Origin: Rathayibacter rathayi | GTDB taxonomy: Bacteria; Actinomycetota; Actinomycetes; Actinomycetales; Microbacteriaceae | NCBI RefSeq assembly: GCF_004011095.1 | Contig: NZ_CP028129.1 | Coordinates: 2,666,001-2,730,000, forward strand | Length of the DNA: 64,000 nt | Reading direction: 5' to 3' | In this document: positions 30,067-38,882 of the stretch, in pieces | Layout: each line of letters opens with the position of its first letter | How positions within the stretch are numbered: the first letter of the stretch is position 1 | Program-made: the position numbers and the translations under genes | The notes under the pieces: model-generated | The model's database searches: none | Told to the model about the DNA's origin: nothing | What the model saw: the letters and a program-made list of their open reading frames with translations, nothing else

Positions 30067-30423
30067 ATGGCGATGATCGCAACCGACGGCCAGGCCGAGC
30101 CGCGCAAGCCGAGCCGCGTCTTCTTCGCCGTCGCAACTGCGCTGCTCGCCCTCTCGCCCCTGATCGCCGGCGGACTCGACGCCCTGCAGACCGCCGCGAT
30201 CCTCTCCGCCCTACCGTTCAGCGTCGTGATGATCCTGATGTGCATCGCCACCGTGATCGCTTTCCGTCGCGAGATCCGCGCCTACGACCGGGCCCGCCGC
30301 TCGGCGTTCGTCGGCGACATCGGCACGTTGTACGGTCTCGAGGTCGAGGACCCGACCGAGCGCGAGCCCGCTCATCCCCTCAAGCGACTCGCGCAGCGGC
30401 TGAAGCCCGGGCCGAAGGAGTAG
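30067..30423 (+). pseudogene. C-terminal remnant of a BCCT-family transporter
   Basis: 118 codons. [20 protein letters not shown] near residues 39-58 is the signature last-helix region of betaine/carnitine/choline transporters, preceded by a penultimate helix and followed by a charged tail ending KRLAQRLKPGPKE. A complete BCCT protein has over 500 residues and 12 helices; everything before the last ~two helices is missing. The remnant starts exactly at a palindrome, so truncation by recombination there is likely. The open frame may still be translated as a two-helix protein. Confidence 0.8.
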
Positions 30424-30447
30424 CCGACCGCCTCACACGAGCGGCGC

Positions 30448-30531
30448 GGCGGAGTCACCTGCACGGCGGAGTCACCCGCACGGCGGAGTCACCCGCACGG
30501 CGGAGTCACCCGCACGGCGGAGTCACTGCAC
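30448..30531. repeat. 17-bp tandem repeat, five copies
   Basis: GGCGGAGTCACCCGCAC repeated at 30448, 30465, 30482, 30499 and 30516, the last copy one base shorter. It fills the gap between convergent genes and the last copy holds the stop codon of the minus-strand gene. Confidence 0.85.
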
Positions 30532-31302
30532 GCCGGTGAAGATCACCATTGGACGCTGATCCACGTGCACCTGCACGATCAGTGAGGCCGAGTCGGCGAC
30601 CGAGAAGGCACGCTGCCAGGTCACCGAGCCTCCGGGGAGCACGGCGGTGGTCGGGTCCTTGAAGGTCTCGCCCGAGTCGTAGTCCGAGATGCGGGAGGCC
30701 TCGACACCGCCGGAGGACGCGCCGATGACCACGTACGGCTCGTAGGGCTTGTCGGAGTCGTTCTTGAGGACGAAGGTGAGGACGATGTTCTGCGCCTGGT
30801 CAGCCCCCATCGCGTAGGTGCTGGGCTGATACGGCGCCGGGGACGAGACGCCGATCGCGACGCCGTCGTCGAACGCCACGCCATTGTTGAAGGACGAGGC
30901 AACCTGCTCCTTCTGGACCGTGTCGGAACGCGAGACCGCCTGCTGCTTCTCGACGGCGCCAAGCACACCGACGACCGCGACCCCGAGGACGACGATCGCG
31001 AGGACGAATCCGAGCGCGCCCAGGACGACCCCGCTGACCGCGAAGCCCTTCGGCGGGCGCCTCTTCACCAGGCAGACGATGCCCATCACCACCGCGGTGA
31101 GGCCCGCCGGAGCGCCGAGCAGCGGCAGGAAGGCGAGGGGTACGGCGGCGATCCCGAGGATCAGAGCCGTGAGGGCGAGGCCGCTACGGGCGGGCGCGGG
31201 TGGCGGACCGGACGGCGGCGCGAAACCGGCCGCGGGCCCGATCGCGTGCTCTGCATCGGGACGGGGAGGAGCGGGCTGGGGAATCTGATGAGCATCTGTC
31301 AT
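30523..31302 (-). CDS. DUF4190/DUF4352-type membrane-anchored protein
   Basis: 259 aa. A Pro/Ala-rich cytoplasmic N-terminus (~38 residues) is followed by two or three hydrophobic helices (ALTALILGIAAVPLAFLPLL; GVVLGALGFVLAIVVLGV) as in DUF4190. An extracytoplasmic beta-rich domain (NIVLTFVLKNDSDKPYEPYV; TFKDPTTAVLPGGSVTWQRA) resembles DUF4352/telokin-like domains. Its stop is in the last copy of the 17-bp repeat. Function unknown. Confidence 0.8.
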   Translation of the reverse strand: MTDAHQIPQPAPPRPDAEHAIGPAAGFAPPSGPPPAPARSGLALTALILGIAAVPLAFLPLLGAPAGLTAVVMGIVCLVKRRPPKGFAVSGVVLGALGFVLAIVVLGVAVVGVLGAVEKQQAVSRSDTVQKEQVASSFNNGVAFDDGVAIGVSSPAPYQPSTYAMGADQAQNIVLTFVLKNDSDKPYEPYVVIGASSGGVEASRISDYDSGETFKDPTTAVLPGGSVTWQRAFSVADSASLIVQVHVDQRPMVIFTGVQ

Positions 31303-31384
31303 TCCTCCACTGTGCCCGAGACCACCGACACGCCGCTCCGCGTTGGCGCGGAACGCCGCCCGCCGCGAGGGCGTCCCGCGACAA

Positions 31385-31588
31385 TCAGCTGGGCGACGGG
31401 ATGAAGGGGTGCTCCGGCGGGTTTTGCTCGTCGTCGAGGCGAGCGTCGGCGCCCTGGTCGAGCGCCTCGTCGACAGCCTCGGGGTCGTCGATCTCGGCGG
31501 GGTCCTCGGGCGGTACCGGCAGGGAGTCGCCGTCGGGTCGGGTGGTGTCGGTGACGTCCTCGGGGGCGTCGAAGCCGAAGCTGCTCAT
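31385..31588 (-). CDS. Small acidic protein
   Basis: 67 aa from the ATG at 31588, with GGAGAGGG upstream. Strongly acidic, about a quarter Asp/Glu (DPAEIDDPEAVDEALDQGAD), with many prolines and no hydrophobic segment; probably disordered. No family recognised. Overlapping frames on the other strand are less protein-like. Confidence 0.6.
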   Translation of the reverse strand: MSSFGFDAPEDVTDTTRPDGDSLPVPPEDPAEIDDPEAVDEALDQGADARLDDEQNPPEHPFIPSPS

Positions 31589-31715
31589 GGTTCCCTCTCC
31601 GCGGACCGCCCGGGAGGCGGCGCCGCTGCGGGCAGCCTAGATCGCGGCTCGATGGGCAGTCACGGACTTGACGAAGGGCCCGGCGCGCAGGTCGCGGCCG
31701 AGCGTTCGGTTTCTT

Positions 31716-31742
31716 CTCGTGTTCACAAGAAGTGAACACGAG
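31716..31742 (-). terminator. Hairpin after the beta-lactamase-like gene
   Basis: Perfect 11-bp arms CTCGTGTTCAC (31716-31726) and complement (31732-31742) with a 5-bp loop. It lies 20 bp past the stop of the minus-strand gene at 31762 and is flanked by short A/T runs on both sides. Confidence 0.7.
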
Positions 31743-31761
31743 CAAAAACTGAACAGCCGGC

Positions 31762-32664
31762 TCAGTGCACGTATTCGAGCAGGTCGGCACCGAGGGTGCG
31801 CATGCCCTCGAGTACCGCGAGGCGGTAGTGCAGGGTCGTGTCGTCAAACTGGGTGGCCACCGCGTAGGCGACGCCGGCGCGGGGTCCGCGGAGGACGCCC
31901 GCCTCAGCGCGGACGCCGACGTCGGTGCCGGTGGCGTTGACGAGCAGGACCCCGTGATCGGGGTGTCGGTGCGCGAGCGGGTCGAGGCCGAAGGATGCAG
32001 CAACCATCGAGAGGTCGGTCCCGAGCGAGAGCCAGCCGATCACCCGCGAGCTGACGGCGGCATCGACGACGTCGCCGTTCGCGAGGGTGGCCAGCAGCCA
32101 GGTCAGCTCCCGGGCCGAGCCGATCGAGAGCTGCGGTGCGTCGTCGGGGCCCCGCTCGTCGCGGACGACATCGAGCAGGGCGGTGCGCGACAGGCCCAGC
32201 GCCTCCGCGCGCTCACGGACGGCATCGAGGCCGACGCGGCGGAGCAGGACGTTCGTCGCCAGGTTGTCGCTGGACGCGCCGACGAGCGCGGCGAGGTCGG
32301 CGATGGGCATCGACGGCACCTGGAGGTGCTGCCAGATCCCGGAGCCCGTGACCGCGTCGGCGGCGGTTCGGTCGACCAGTCGCAGATTCTCCTGCGGCTC
32401 GTTCGCTAGGCGGGCGGCAACCTCGATCAGCAGCACGACGGTGCCGAGGGAGGCGGTGGGCATCGAGACGGAGTCGTCGACGGCGAAGAGGGTGCGACCG
32501 GTCGACAGGTCGACGGCGCGCGCCGAGACGACGACTCCGTCGATCGCGAGGCGGCCGAGGGCGTCGAAGCCGCGCTGGAAATTGTCGCGGTCGCCGGCGC
32601 CCTTGTGCCGGCCCCGCCGGTTGCGTCGGTTCTCACGGCGGGTCTCGCTGGTGGGGATCACCAC
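31762..32664 (-). CDS. Class A beta-lactamase-like protein with altered active site
   Basis: 300 aa from a GTG at 32664 with AAAGGGG upstream; an ATG at 32766 is possible but adds unlikely sequence. The fold of class A beta-lactamase-like serine hydrolases is seen. ASLGTVVLL replaces the usual S-x-x-K helix (Ser about residue 72 kept, Lys replaced by Thr). The SDN triad in ASSDNLATNVLLRRV is intact, and VNATGTDVGVRAEAG stands where K-T-G should be (Lys replaced by Ala). No signal peptide is visible and the N-terminus is very basic (RRENRRNRRGRHK). With both lysines gone, normal acyl-enzyme chemistry is unlikely; a binding role is inferred. Confidence 0.75.
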   Translation of the reverse strand: MVIPTSETRRENRRNRRGRHKGAGDRDNFQRGFDALGRLAIDGVVVSARAVDLSTGRTLFAVDDSVSMPTASLGTVVLLIEVAARLANEPQENLRLVDRTAADAVTGSGIWQHLQVPSMPIADLAALVGASSDNLATNVLLRRVGLDAVRERAEALGLSRTALLDVVRDERGPDDAPQLSIGSARELTWLLATLANGDVVDAAVSSRVIGWLSLGTDLSMVAASFGLDPLAHRHPDHGVLLVNATGTDVGVRAEAGVLRGPRAGVAYAVATQFDDTTLHYRLAVLEGMRTLGADLLEYVH

Positions 32665-32826
32665 GGTGTCGGCCCCTTTACGGGTCGGGAGAGCGGTTGT
32701 GCGGAGGGGGACCGAGGTCCTCACGCGTCGGCGGGACGCGAGATCGGCGGACGACCCCCGCGGCATCGGTCGGCTCTCGATGCCCGGGGCTCCTCGTCCG
32801 TGGTGCGGGGAGGTGGTCGGCGGCGA

Positions 32827-34791
32827 CTACCAGATGGTGACGCGCTCGCTCGGGGAGAGCCAGAGGGTGTCGCCTTCGGAGACGTCAAAAGTAGCGTAGA
32901 ACTCGTCGATGTTCCGGACGATCTGGTTGCAGCGGAACTCGGCCGGAGCGTGCGGGTCGATGGCGAGGAGGCGGATCGTCTCCTCGTCGCGCGACGTCTG
33001 CTGCCAGGCCTGCGCCCAGGAGAGGAAGAAGCGCTCGGCGCCGGTCAGACCGTCGACCACGGGCGGCTCCTGGCCCTCGAGCGAGAGCAGGTACGCCTTC
33101 CAGGCGATGCCGAGCCCGCCCAGGTCGCCGATGTTTTCGCCGATGGTGAGCGCGCCGTTCACATGGTGCTCAGGCGTGCTCGCCGGAGCGAGAGCGTCGT
33201 ACTGCGCGATGAGCACCTTCGTCCGCTCCTCGAACGCTGCCCGGTCCTCCTTGGTCCACCAGTCGGTGAGGCGGCCGTCGCCGTCGAAGCGGGAGCCCTG
33301 GTCGTCGAAGCCGTGGCCGATCTCGTGGCCGATGACGGCGCCGATCGCTCCGTAGTTGGCGGCGGGGTCGCGGCCCTCGTCGAAGAAGGGGAATTGGAGG
33401 ATCGCGGCGGGGAAGACGATCTCGTTGAAGCCCGGGTTGTAGTAGGCGTTGATCGTCTGCGGGGTCATAAACCATTCGTCGCGGTCGAGCGGCCGGCCGA
33501 TCTTGCCGAGTTCGCGGGCGAAGTCGAATCTGGCGACGCGGCGGGCGTTGCCGAGCAGGTCGGCCGGGTCGATCGAGAGGGCGGAGTAGTCGCGCCAGCG
33601 GACGGGGTAGCCGATCTTGGGCGTGAACTTCGCGAGCTTCTCGAGCGCGCGCTCGCGGGTGGCGGGGCTCATCCACTCGAGGTCGACGATCGAGCGGCGA
33701 TAGGCCTCGATGAGGTTCGCGACCAGCACGTCCATCGCGGCCTTCGCGGTTTCGGGGAAGTGGCGGGCGACGTAGGTGCGGCCGACCGCTTCGCCGAGGG
33801 ACGCCTCGACCAGTGAGACGCCGCGCTTCCAGCGCTCGCGCTTCTGCGGGGTGCCGGTGAGGGTGCGGCCGTAGAAGTCGAAGTTGGCGTCGACGAATTC
33901 GGTGGACAGGTAGGCGGCGGCCCCGCGAATCACCTGCCAGGACAGCCAGTCGCGCCAGGCCGGGAGACGGCCATCGGTGAGCAGGCCCGCGAGGCCCTGG
34001 AGGAAACTCGGCTGGCGGACGACGACCTCGGCGAGCGCCCCCTCCGGAGCGTCCATCGCGGTGAGCCAGACGCCGAGGTCGACGCCCGCGGCGAGTTCCT
34101 CGACTTCGGCCCAGGAGCGGAGGTTGTAGGTCGCCTGGCTGTCGCGGCTGCGGACCTTGTCCCAGTGCACGGCGGCGACGTCGGTCTCGAGCGCGACGAT
34201 CCGCTCGGCGCGCGCCTGGGCGGCGTCCAGGCCCGCCAGCGCGAGCATCCGCGCGACGAACGGCGTGTACGCCTCACGAACGGCGGAGAACTCCTGCTCG
34301 CGGTAGTAGCTCTCGTCTGGCAGACCGAGGCCGCCCTGGTTGATGAAGACGAGGTAGCGCTCGGGGCTGCCCGGGTCGTTGTCGATGAAGAGGCCGAAGA
34401 GCCCGGGGACGCCGCTCCGCTCGAAGGCACCGACGGCGCGGAGCAGACCGGGGATCGAGTCGACCCGCTGCACGGCCGCGAGGTCGTCGGCGATCGGAGC
34501 GGCACCGAGTTCTTCCGCTCGCGCCTCGTCCATGAAGGAGGCGTACAGGTCGCCGATCAGGCGCTCCTCGGTGCCGTGCTGCGCGGTCTGCGCCTCGACG
34601 ATGATGTCGCGCACGGCCTTCTCGGCCTCCTCCTGCAGGAGGTGGAACGAGCCGTACCGCGCCTTGTCTGCGGGGATCTCGGTGCGGTCGATCCAGAGCC
34701 CGTTGACGTGCCGGTAGAGGTCGTCCTGCGGACGCGTCTCTGGGTCGAGTTCGGAGCGGTCGATACCGGAGCGAGGCGTCGTCGAGGTCAT
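32827..34791 (-). CDS. M13 family zinc metallopeptidase (PepO/neprilysin type)
   Basis: 654 aa from the ATG at 34791. Zinc motif HEIGH in GAVIGHEIGHGFDDQGSRFD near residue 485 and the downstream zinc-ligand Glu in IGENIGDLGGL. NAYYNPGFNEIVFPAAILQF and the C-terminal substrate-binding FRCNQIVRNIDEFYATFDV complete the M13 pattern. There is no signal peptide, so it is probably cytoplasmic and cleaves small peptides. It starts 10 bp after the stop of the AraC-type gene, making a two-gene operon likely. Confidence 0.93.
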   Translation of the reverse strand: MTSTTPRSGIDRSELDPETRPQDDLYRHVNGLWIDRTEIPADKARYGSFHLLQEEAEKAVRDIIVEAQTAQHGTEERLIGDLYASFMDEARAEELGAAPIADDLAAVQRVDSIPGLLRAVGAFERSGVPGLFGLFIDNDPGSPERYLVFINQGGLGLPDESYYREQEFSAVREAYTPFVARMLALAGLDAAQARAERIVALETDVAAVHWDKVRSRDSQATYNLRSWAEVEELAAGVDLGVWLTAMDAPEGALAEVVVRQPSFLQGLAGLLTDGRLPAWRDWLSWQVIRGAAAYLSTEFVDANFDFYGRTLTGTPQKRERWKRGVSLVEASLGEAVGRTYVARHFPETAKAAMDVLVANLIEAYRRSIVDLEWMSPATRERALEKLAKFTPKIGYPVRWRDYSALSIDPADLLGNARRVARFDFARELGKIGRPLDRDEWFMTPQTINAYYNPGFNEIVFPAAILQFPFFDEGRDPAANYGAIGAVIGHEIGHGFDDQGSRFDGDGRLTDWWTKEDRAAFEERTKVLIAQYDALAPASTPEHHVNGALTIGENIGDLGGLGIAWKAYLLSLEGQEPPVVDGLTGAERFFLSWAQAWQQTSRDEETIRLLAIDPHAPAEFRCNQIVRNIDEFYATFDVSEGDTLWLSPSERVTIW

Positions 34792-34801
34792 GGCCGACAG
34801 C

Positions 34802-35866
34802 CTACGTCGAGGCACCGACAGCGCTGGTAAGGGGGTCGGGCTGCACGGAGTCCTCACGCGCCGTGAAGACGTTCGGTAGCGACGCGGTGTCACGGCGTGG
34901 CGCACTGCGGACCGACTCCGAGGCACCTGCGCCCTCTTTCGCCGCGGCATCCTCCCGCCTCGTCGGAACTTGCTCCCCGGTCGCCGTCACGGCACGCCGC
35001 AGCGCGCGGACGTCGCGGAACCCCGAGAGCCGCGCGATCTCGGTCTGCGAGAACGACCCGCCACTGGCGTTCTTCGCCAGGTAAGTGCGCGCGATCCGCA
35101 CCCGCTCGGCCGTGAGGGCGGCCTTCGCCGAGGCGCCCGCCCGCGCGAAGACATGACGCAGATTGCGCGGGGACGTGCTGACCGCCTCAGCGAGCAGTTC
35201 GACGTCGAACTCCGGATCCGTCGCCTTTACCGCGATGACCCGCATCGCGCTCCGGTACAGGGCGCTAGAGGGCGTCATCGGCAAGGGCGACGTGCTCTCG
35301 AGCGCCTGCACGAGCAGCGCGGTCGTCAGGTGCCGTACTCCCGCCGCGAAGTCCGAGAAGCCGGCGTTCTTTACGTCCATGCCCGAGTTCAGGGCGGCGT
35401 TCGAGGCCGCTGCGACGGCGTCGCGGTACTCCCTGGCGGGAGCGTGAAAGATCCGGCCCACCGTGAGTTCGTCGCGGGCCGACTGCGGGAGGCCGTCGAG
35501 GTCGTAGTCGACCTCGTAGCGCGCGGTCGTTGCGCCGGAGGAGAACCGGAAGGAGTGCCCTCCGACGGCGAGGATCGCCACGTCTCCCGGGCTGAGTTCG
35601 GCCGGTGCCTCCCAAGCGTCGCACTCGATCGACATCACTCCCTCTATCTGCAGCAACAGCAGTGCCGTCGAGGACTCGCGATGGACCCGGTAGCTGGCGC
35701 TGGTGTGCCACAGGCGAGCTATGCGCAACTCGGGCAGGACCAGTTCATCGGCGACGAGACGGACATCGGAGTCGGCTTCGCCGTCGAGCATCTGCCTGTC
35801 CGCCAGCCAGCTGAACACCTCCGAGCCCAGAAGAGAGTATTTGTATCGGGGCGTCTCGACGGGCAT
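34802..35866 (-). CDS. AraC-type transcriptional regulator (paralogue 1)
   Basis: 354 aa from the ATG at 35866. The N-terminal ~170 residues form a cupin-like sensor domain (ALLLLQIEGVMSIECDAWEA; LSPGDVAILAVGGHSFRFSS). The C-terminal double HTH has FDVELLAEAVSTSPRNLRHV and EIARLSGFRDVRALRRAV; a ~50-residue Ala/Glu/Arg-rich tail follows. It resembles two other regulators in this window (43250 and 53126) in domain order and in the short second HTH. It probably controls the metallopeptidase gene that follows 10 bp later. Confidence 0.87.
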   Translation of the reverse strand: MPVETPRYKYSLLGSEVFSWLADRQMLDGEADSDVRLVADELVLPELRIARLWHTSASYRVHRESSTALLLLQIEGVMSIECDAWEAPAELSPGDVAILAVGGHSFRFSSGATTARYEVDYDLDGLPQSARDELTVGRIFHAPAREYRDAVAAASNAALNSGMDVKNAGFSDFAAGVRHLTTALLVQALESTSPLPMTPSSALYRSAMRVIAVKATDPEFDVELLAEAVSTSPRNLRHVFARAGASAKAALTAERVRIARTYLAKNASGGSFSQTEIARLSGFRDVRALRRAVTATGEQVPTRREDAAAKEGAGASESVRSAPRRDTASLPNVFTAREDSVQPDPLTSAVGAST

Positions 35867-36928
35867 GAGCTTTCCGTTCTCGGGATCTCGTGAAAGCGAC
35901 GATCGCTCGGTAGTCGTGAAAGTTGACTCGTCTGATCAGAATGCCTCGCGGATCGCTATTCCGCCTCGTTACGTGCGGTTTTCGGCGAGGGAACGGGCCA
36001 GTGGCGGCGGATACCGGAGGCATTCTGCGCACCTGATAGATATCGACGATTTGTCAGTGACTTGGATGGGTTAACTCACCCGACGGTCGGACTAGGCGGG
36101 GAGGTGTGCTTATCGGGGTAATTGACGAATCCGCACTCATCGCCGATCGGAATGCCCGGCGGCGAGAAGCCCGTCGTGCCGAACTGTCACCGCGATCTCC
36201 GGCGTTCATTTCACCGTTCAGCGACGATTGCGCGGCTCGTCGCGAGTCCGTCGTCGCAGCAGGACTCACCGCGCTCCTTCCGGCCCCCACCGGTCGTTTC
36301 TGGACTCCTCTCTTCACACCACTTCGCGTCGGAGCGCTTCGGACGTCCGACTCCGCCTCCGGGCTCGTCTCCAAGATCTGGCGCGCGATGCGAGTGCCTT
36401 GATCGCGGGAAGCGGGAAGGCGAGGCACTCGGCGAAGACGACGTGAGGTCGTCTGCCGAGTGCGGATGGCGGCGCCGAGCAGGAGTCTGTGCAGGAGCGA
36501 CGGATCTCGTTGACCGCGCGGTCCACGATGAGCGCAGTGGTTTTGCCGCCGCGGCCAAGCCAGACGGCACCGAAACGGACGAACGCCCGCCCCGATCCCG
36601 CCGCTCAGCCGCACATCGCGGAAGAGACCTGTCTCATCCCACGCCCACCTGGAGTGCAGCTCGGGCGTCCCGGCTCTATCCCGTGACCACCGGGCTCGTG
36701 GCACTACCACCGCTGCCAGTAGGTCGGAGTAGAAGCGACGCATTGAGCCCGAGCCGCCTGACCTGGCACGGAGGCGCCTTCCAGGGCTCTAGCGGTGGTC
36801 CGCGACCCGGAGCGGCAGACGCGCCAGCGGTTTCCGGCCGATGTTGCGACCTGGGAGTGCTTCGACCGGCGAGCGCTGGCAACACTGCCTCTTGTCCACA
36901 CACACCCAATAGAAAGTTCGAGCATCAC
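35867..36928. other. Long non-coding or decayed region before the repeat-protein locus
   Basis: About 1.06 kb without a convincing gene. A GTG-started 98-codon plus frame (36106-36402) and overlapping minus frames have no recognisable domain. CGTGAAAG is directly repeated (about 35888 and 35924) upstream of the AraC-type gene. The last 20 bp hold the leader box AGAAAGTTCGAG (36911-36922) shared with other members of the locus. It probably contains decayed coding sequence. Confidence 0.35.
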
Positions 36929-38416
36929 ATGCCGAAGAAGACCCGCGACGTCATCGTCGCTTCCTCCGACTGGACCGTTCCCTCTGAGGACGGCCTCCAC
37001 CGCCGCACAATCGTGAAGGGCGCCGCTTGGACCGTCCCGGTTGTCGCTGTCTCAATGGCCACGCCGGCGGCTGCCGCGTCCAAGACACCGACACTCGCGT
37101 TCACTAAGAGTTCGTACACCGGGACCGCCTGCAGCACGATTACGGGCGTTCAGGTCAAGCGCACCACTGACGGAACGACAGCAGACCCGGGCAAGACGGT
37201 CACCGTGAAGCTCAGCGATGGCTACACCTTCGCCGATGGGACTACGACCTATACCGGTACGACCGATGCCAATGGGCTGGTCACCCTGCCGAACATCAAG
37301 GTTCCCTCTAAGGGCGGCAAAAGTAACTTTGCTGCGACTTCGAATACTCTATCATCCAACGCGCCGGTCTCTGCGGATCCCTCCGCTAAGACCGGTATCT
37401 ACAAGCTTGACACGTCGACGAACACTTCTTCTTCCGATCCGATCAGCAACTCTGGGACAGCGATCCGAACCATCTCGGATCCGACCAACAGCTCGTTTGT
37501 CTTCCAGAACTCGGATGGCTCGATCCGCGACATCAACGGCGCCGTCCTCGGAAACACTGCGAGCGGGGTGAGCACTGATGCGAACCTGGTAGCCACGTCG
37601 AAGAATGACGACGGCCAGACGATCATCTGGTACAAGACAGATGACGGAGTCTTCAGCTACAATTCAAGCACGAAGGTAACGTCGGAGGTGATTTCCAACA
37701 CCTCTACGACGGTCAAGATTATCACCGACTCGGGTAACTCTGCTGTTATCTTCCAGAACTCTGACGGTTCGATCCGCGATGTGAACGGTGACATCCTGGG
37801 CGAGACGAAAAGCGGTGTCGATACCGGCGATAATCTCGTCTCGACCACACGCTCCGCCAGTGGAGACGGCTCGGTCACCGTCTACTACAAGAAGTCAGAC
37901 GGCATTTACAGCTACAACGCCGGAACTAAGGTCACGACGGGACCGATCGCCAACTCGTCGAAGGCGGTCAGCTTCATCTCTGATCCCACGAATAGCTCCT
38001 TCGTCTTCCAGGATTCTGACGGAGCTCTTCGCGATATCAATGGCGACATTCTTGGAAAGACCGCGAACGACGTGATCGTCGATCGGTCGCTCATCGCCAC
38101 AACGAAGAACTCCGCCGGACAAACGATCATCTGGTACAAGACGGCGGACGGGGTGTACAGCTACAACTCCTCGACCAAGGAGACCTCGGACGTCATCGCG
38201 AACACGAAGACGACTATTAAGATCATCGCTGATTCCGGAAACGACTCGGTCATCTTCCAGAACTCGGACGGCTCGATCCGCGATGTCGAGGGCACTGTCC
38301 GCGGCGAAAATGGAACGGGCGTCGACACCGGCGCCAACCTGGTCTCCACCAGCCGTTCGTCGACCGGAACCGGTGCAGTCACGGTATGGTACAAGAAGTC
38401 CCCGCCTTGCGCCTGA
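36929..38416 (+). CDS. Secreted modular repeat protein A (Tat signal, constant domain, 4 repeats)
   Basis: 495 aa from the ATG at 36929. The Tat-like signal is LHRRTIVKGAAWTVPVVAVS with cleavage near ATPAAAAS (residue ~51). The constant domain spans residues ~53-147 (GVQVKRTTDGTTADPGKT, FADGTTTYTGTTDANGLV). Four ~84-residue repeats follow, starting near residues 183, 266, 351 and 434, each with FQNSDGSIRDINGxxLG and (V/I)(W/Y)YKxxDGxxSYN. Repeats 1 and 3 resemble each other, as do 2 and 4, so a two-repeat block was duplicated. The array begins with the second half of a repeat (TGIYKLDTSTN) and ends after a first half (WYKKSPPCA). Only two Cys: 68 and 494. Codon use is less GC-biased than neighbours. 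Function unknown; probably surface binding. Confidence 0.88.
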   Translation: MPKKTRDVIVASSDWTVPSEDGLHRRTIVKGAAWTVPVVAVSMATPAAAASKTPTLAFTKSSYTGTACSTITGVQVKRTTDGTTADPGKTVTVKLSDGYTFADGTTTYTGTTDANGLVTLPNIKVPSKGGKSNFAATSNTLSSNAPVSADPSAKTGIYKLDTSTNTSSSDPISNSGTAIRTISDPTNSSFVFQNSDGSIRDINGAVLGNTASGVSTDANLVATSKNDDGQTIIWYKTDDGVFSYNSSTKVTSEVISNTSTTVKIITDSGNSAVIFQNSDGSIRDVNGDILGETKSGVDTGDNLVSTTRSASGDGSVTVYYKKSDGIYSYNAGTKVTTGPIANSSKAVSFISDPTNSSFVFQDSDGALRDINGDILGKTANDVIVDRSLIATTKNSAGQTIIWYKTADGVYSYNSSTKETSDVIANTKTTIKIIADSGNDSVIFQNSDGSIRDVEGTVRGENGTGVDTGANLVSTSRSSTGTGAVTVWYKKSPPCA

Positions 38417-38484
38417 GCAAATAGTAAAGATACGACTGTCAGCACGACCGCAGTAAGCTTCGGCCAAGCGCTTGGCTGACAAGG

Positions 38485-38516
38485 AAGAGGCTGGTCCCAT
38501 TCGGGGCCAGCCTCTT
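38485..38516 (+). terminator. Hairpin terminator after protein A
   Basis: AAGAGGCTGGTCCC (38485-38498) pairs with GGGGCCAGCCTCTT (38503-38516) with one G-T wobble and a 4-bp loop; TCTCGTATT follows. Confidence 0.75.
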
Positions 38517-38647
38517 CTCGTATTGTGCATGCGCCCACTTGAACTCACTCGGAATACTTCTTCGGTCTGGTTGCGAAGGACACAATCGCGCGACCCGAAA
38601 AATTTTGCGCCGACACCTCTTGCGAGACTTCGAATTCCGCCGGCGCC

Positions 38648-38698
38648 CTCATCGTCGCTTGCTCCGACTGAACCCTTCCTTCGAGGACGGCATCCACC
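38648..38698 (+). pseudogene. Decayed leader fragment of a repeat-protein paralogue
   Basis: About 50 bp match the start of gene A (36951-37001) with roughly eight differences and a 1-bp gap, including a TGG-to-TGA change at the conserved Trp of SSDWTVPSEDG. No constant domain follows. It is the 5' scrap of a further family member. Confidence 0.6.
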
Positions 38699-38835
38699 AC
38701 CAGCAAGGCGGTCGCCCACAGCGACATGTTCCGCAGCGCTTGGCACACGCCTCGCGGCCAGTTCGCGCGAACGCCGTTTCCGGCAAGCACCACCACAACT
38801 CCGGCACACCCGCCTCCCTAGGGCGACGTGCTCAG

Positions 38836-38876
38836 AACACTGTTCGACGTCCACCGACATCAACAGAAAGTTTGAG
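38836..38876 (+). promoter_or_regulatory. Conserved leader upstream of pseudogene B
   Basis: AACACTGTTCGACGTCC (38836-38852), then AGAAAGTTTGAG (38865-38876) 6 nt before the ATG. The first part recurs at 41896-41912; the second recurs before genes A and C. It takes the place of a normal ribosome binding site. Confidence 0.5.
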
Positions 38877-38882
38877 CCCACC

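Noticed and set aside
36106..36402. 98-codon plus-strand frame before the repeat-protein locus
   Set aside because: No domain, signal or ribosome site; overlapping minus-strand frames are equally open.
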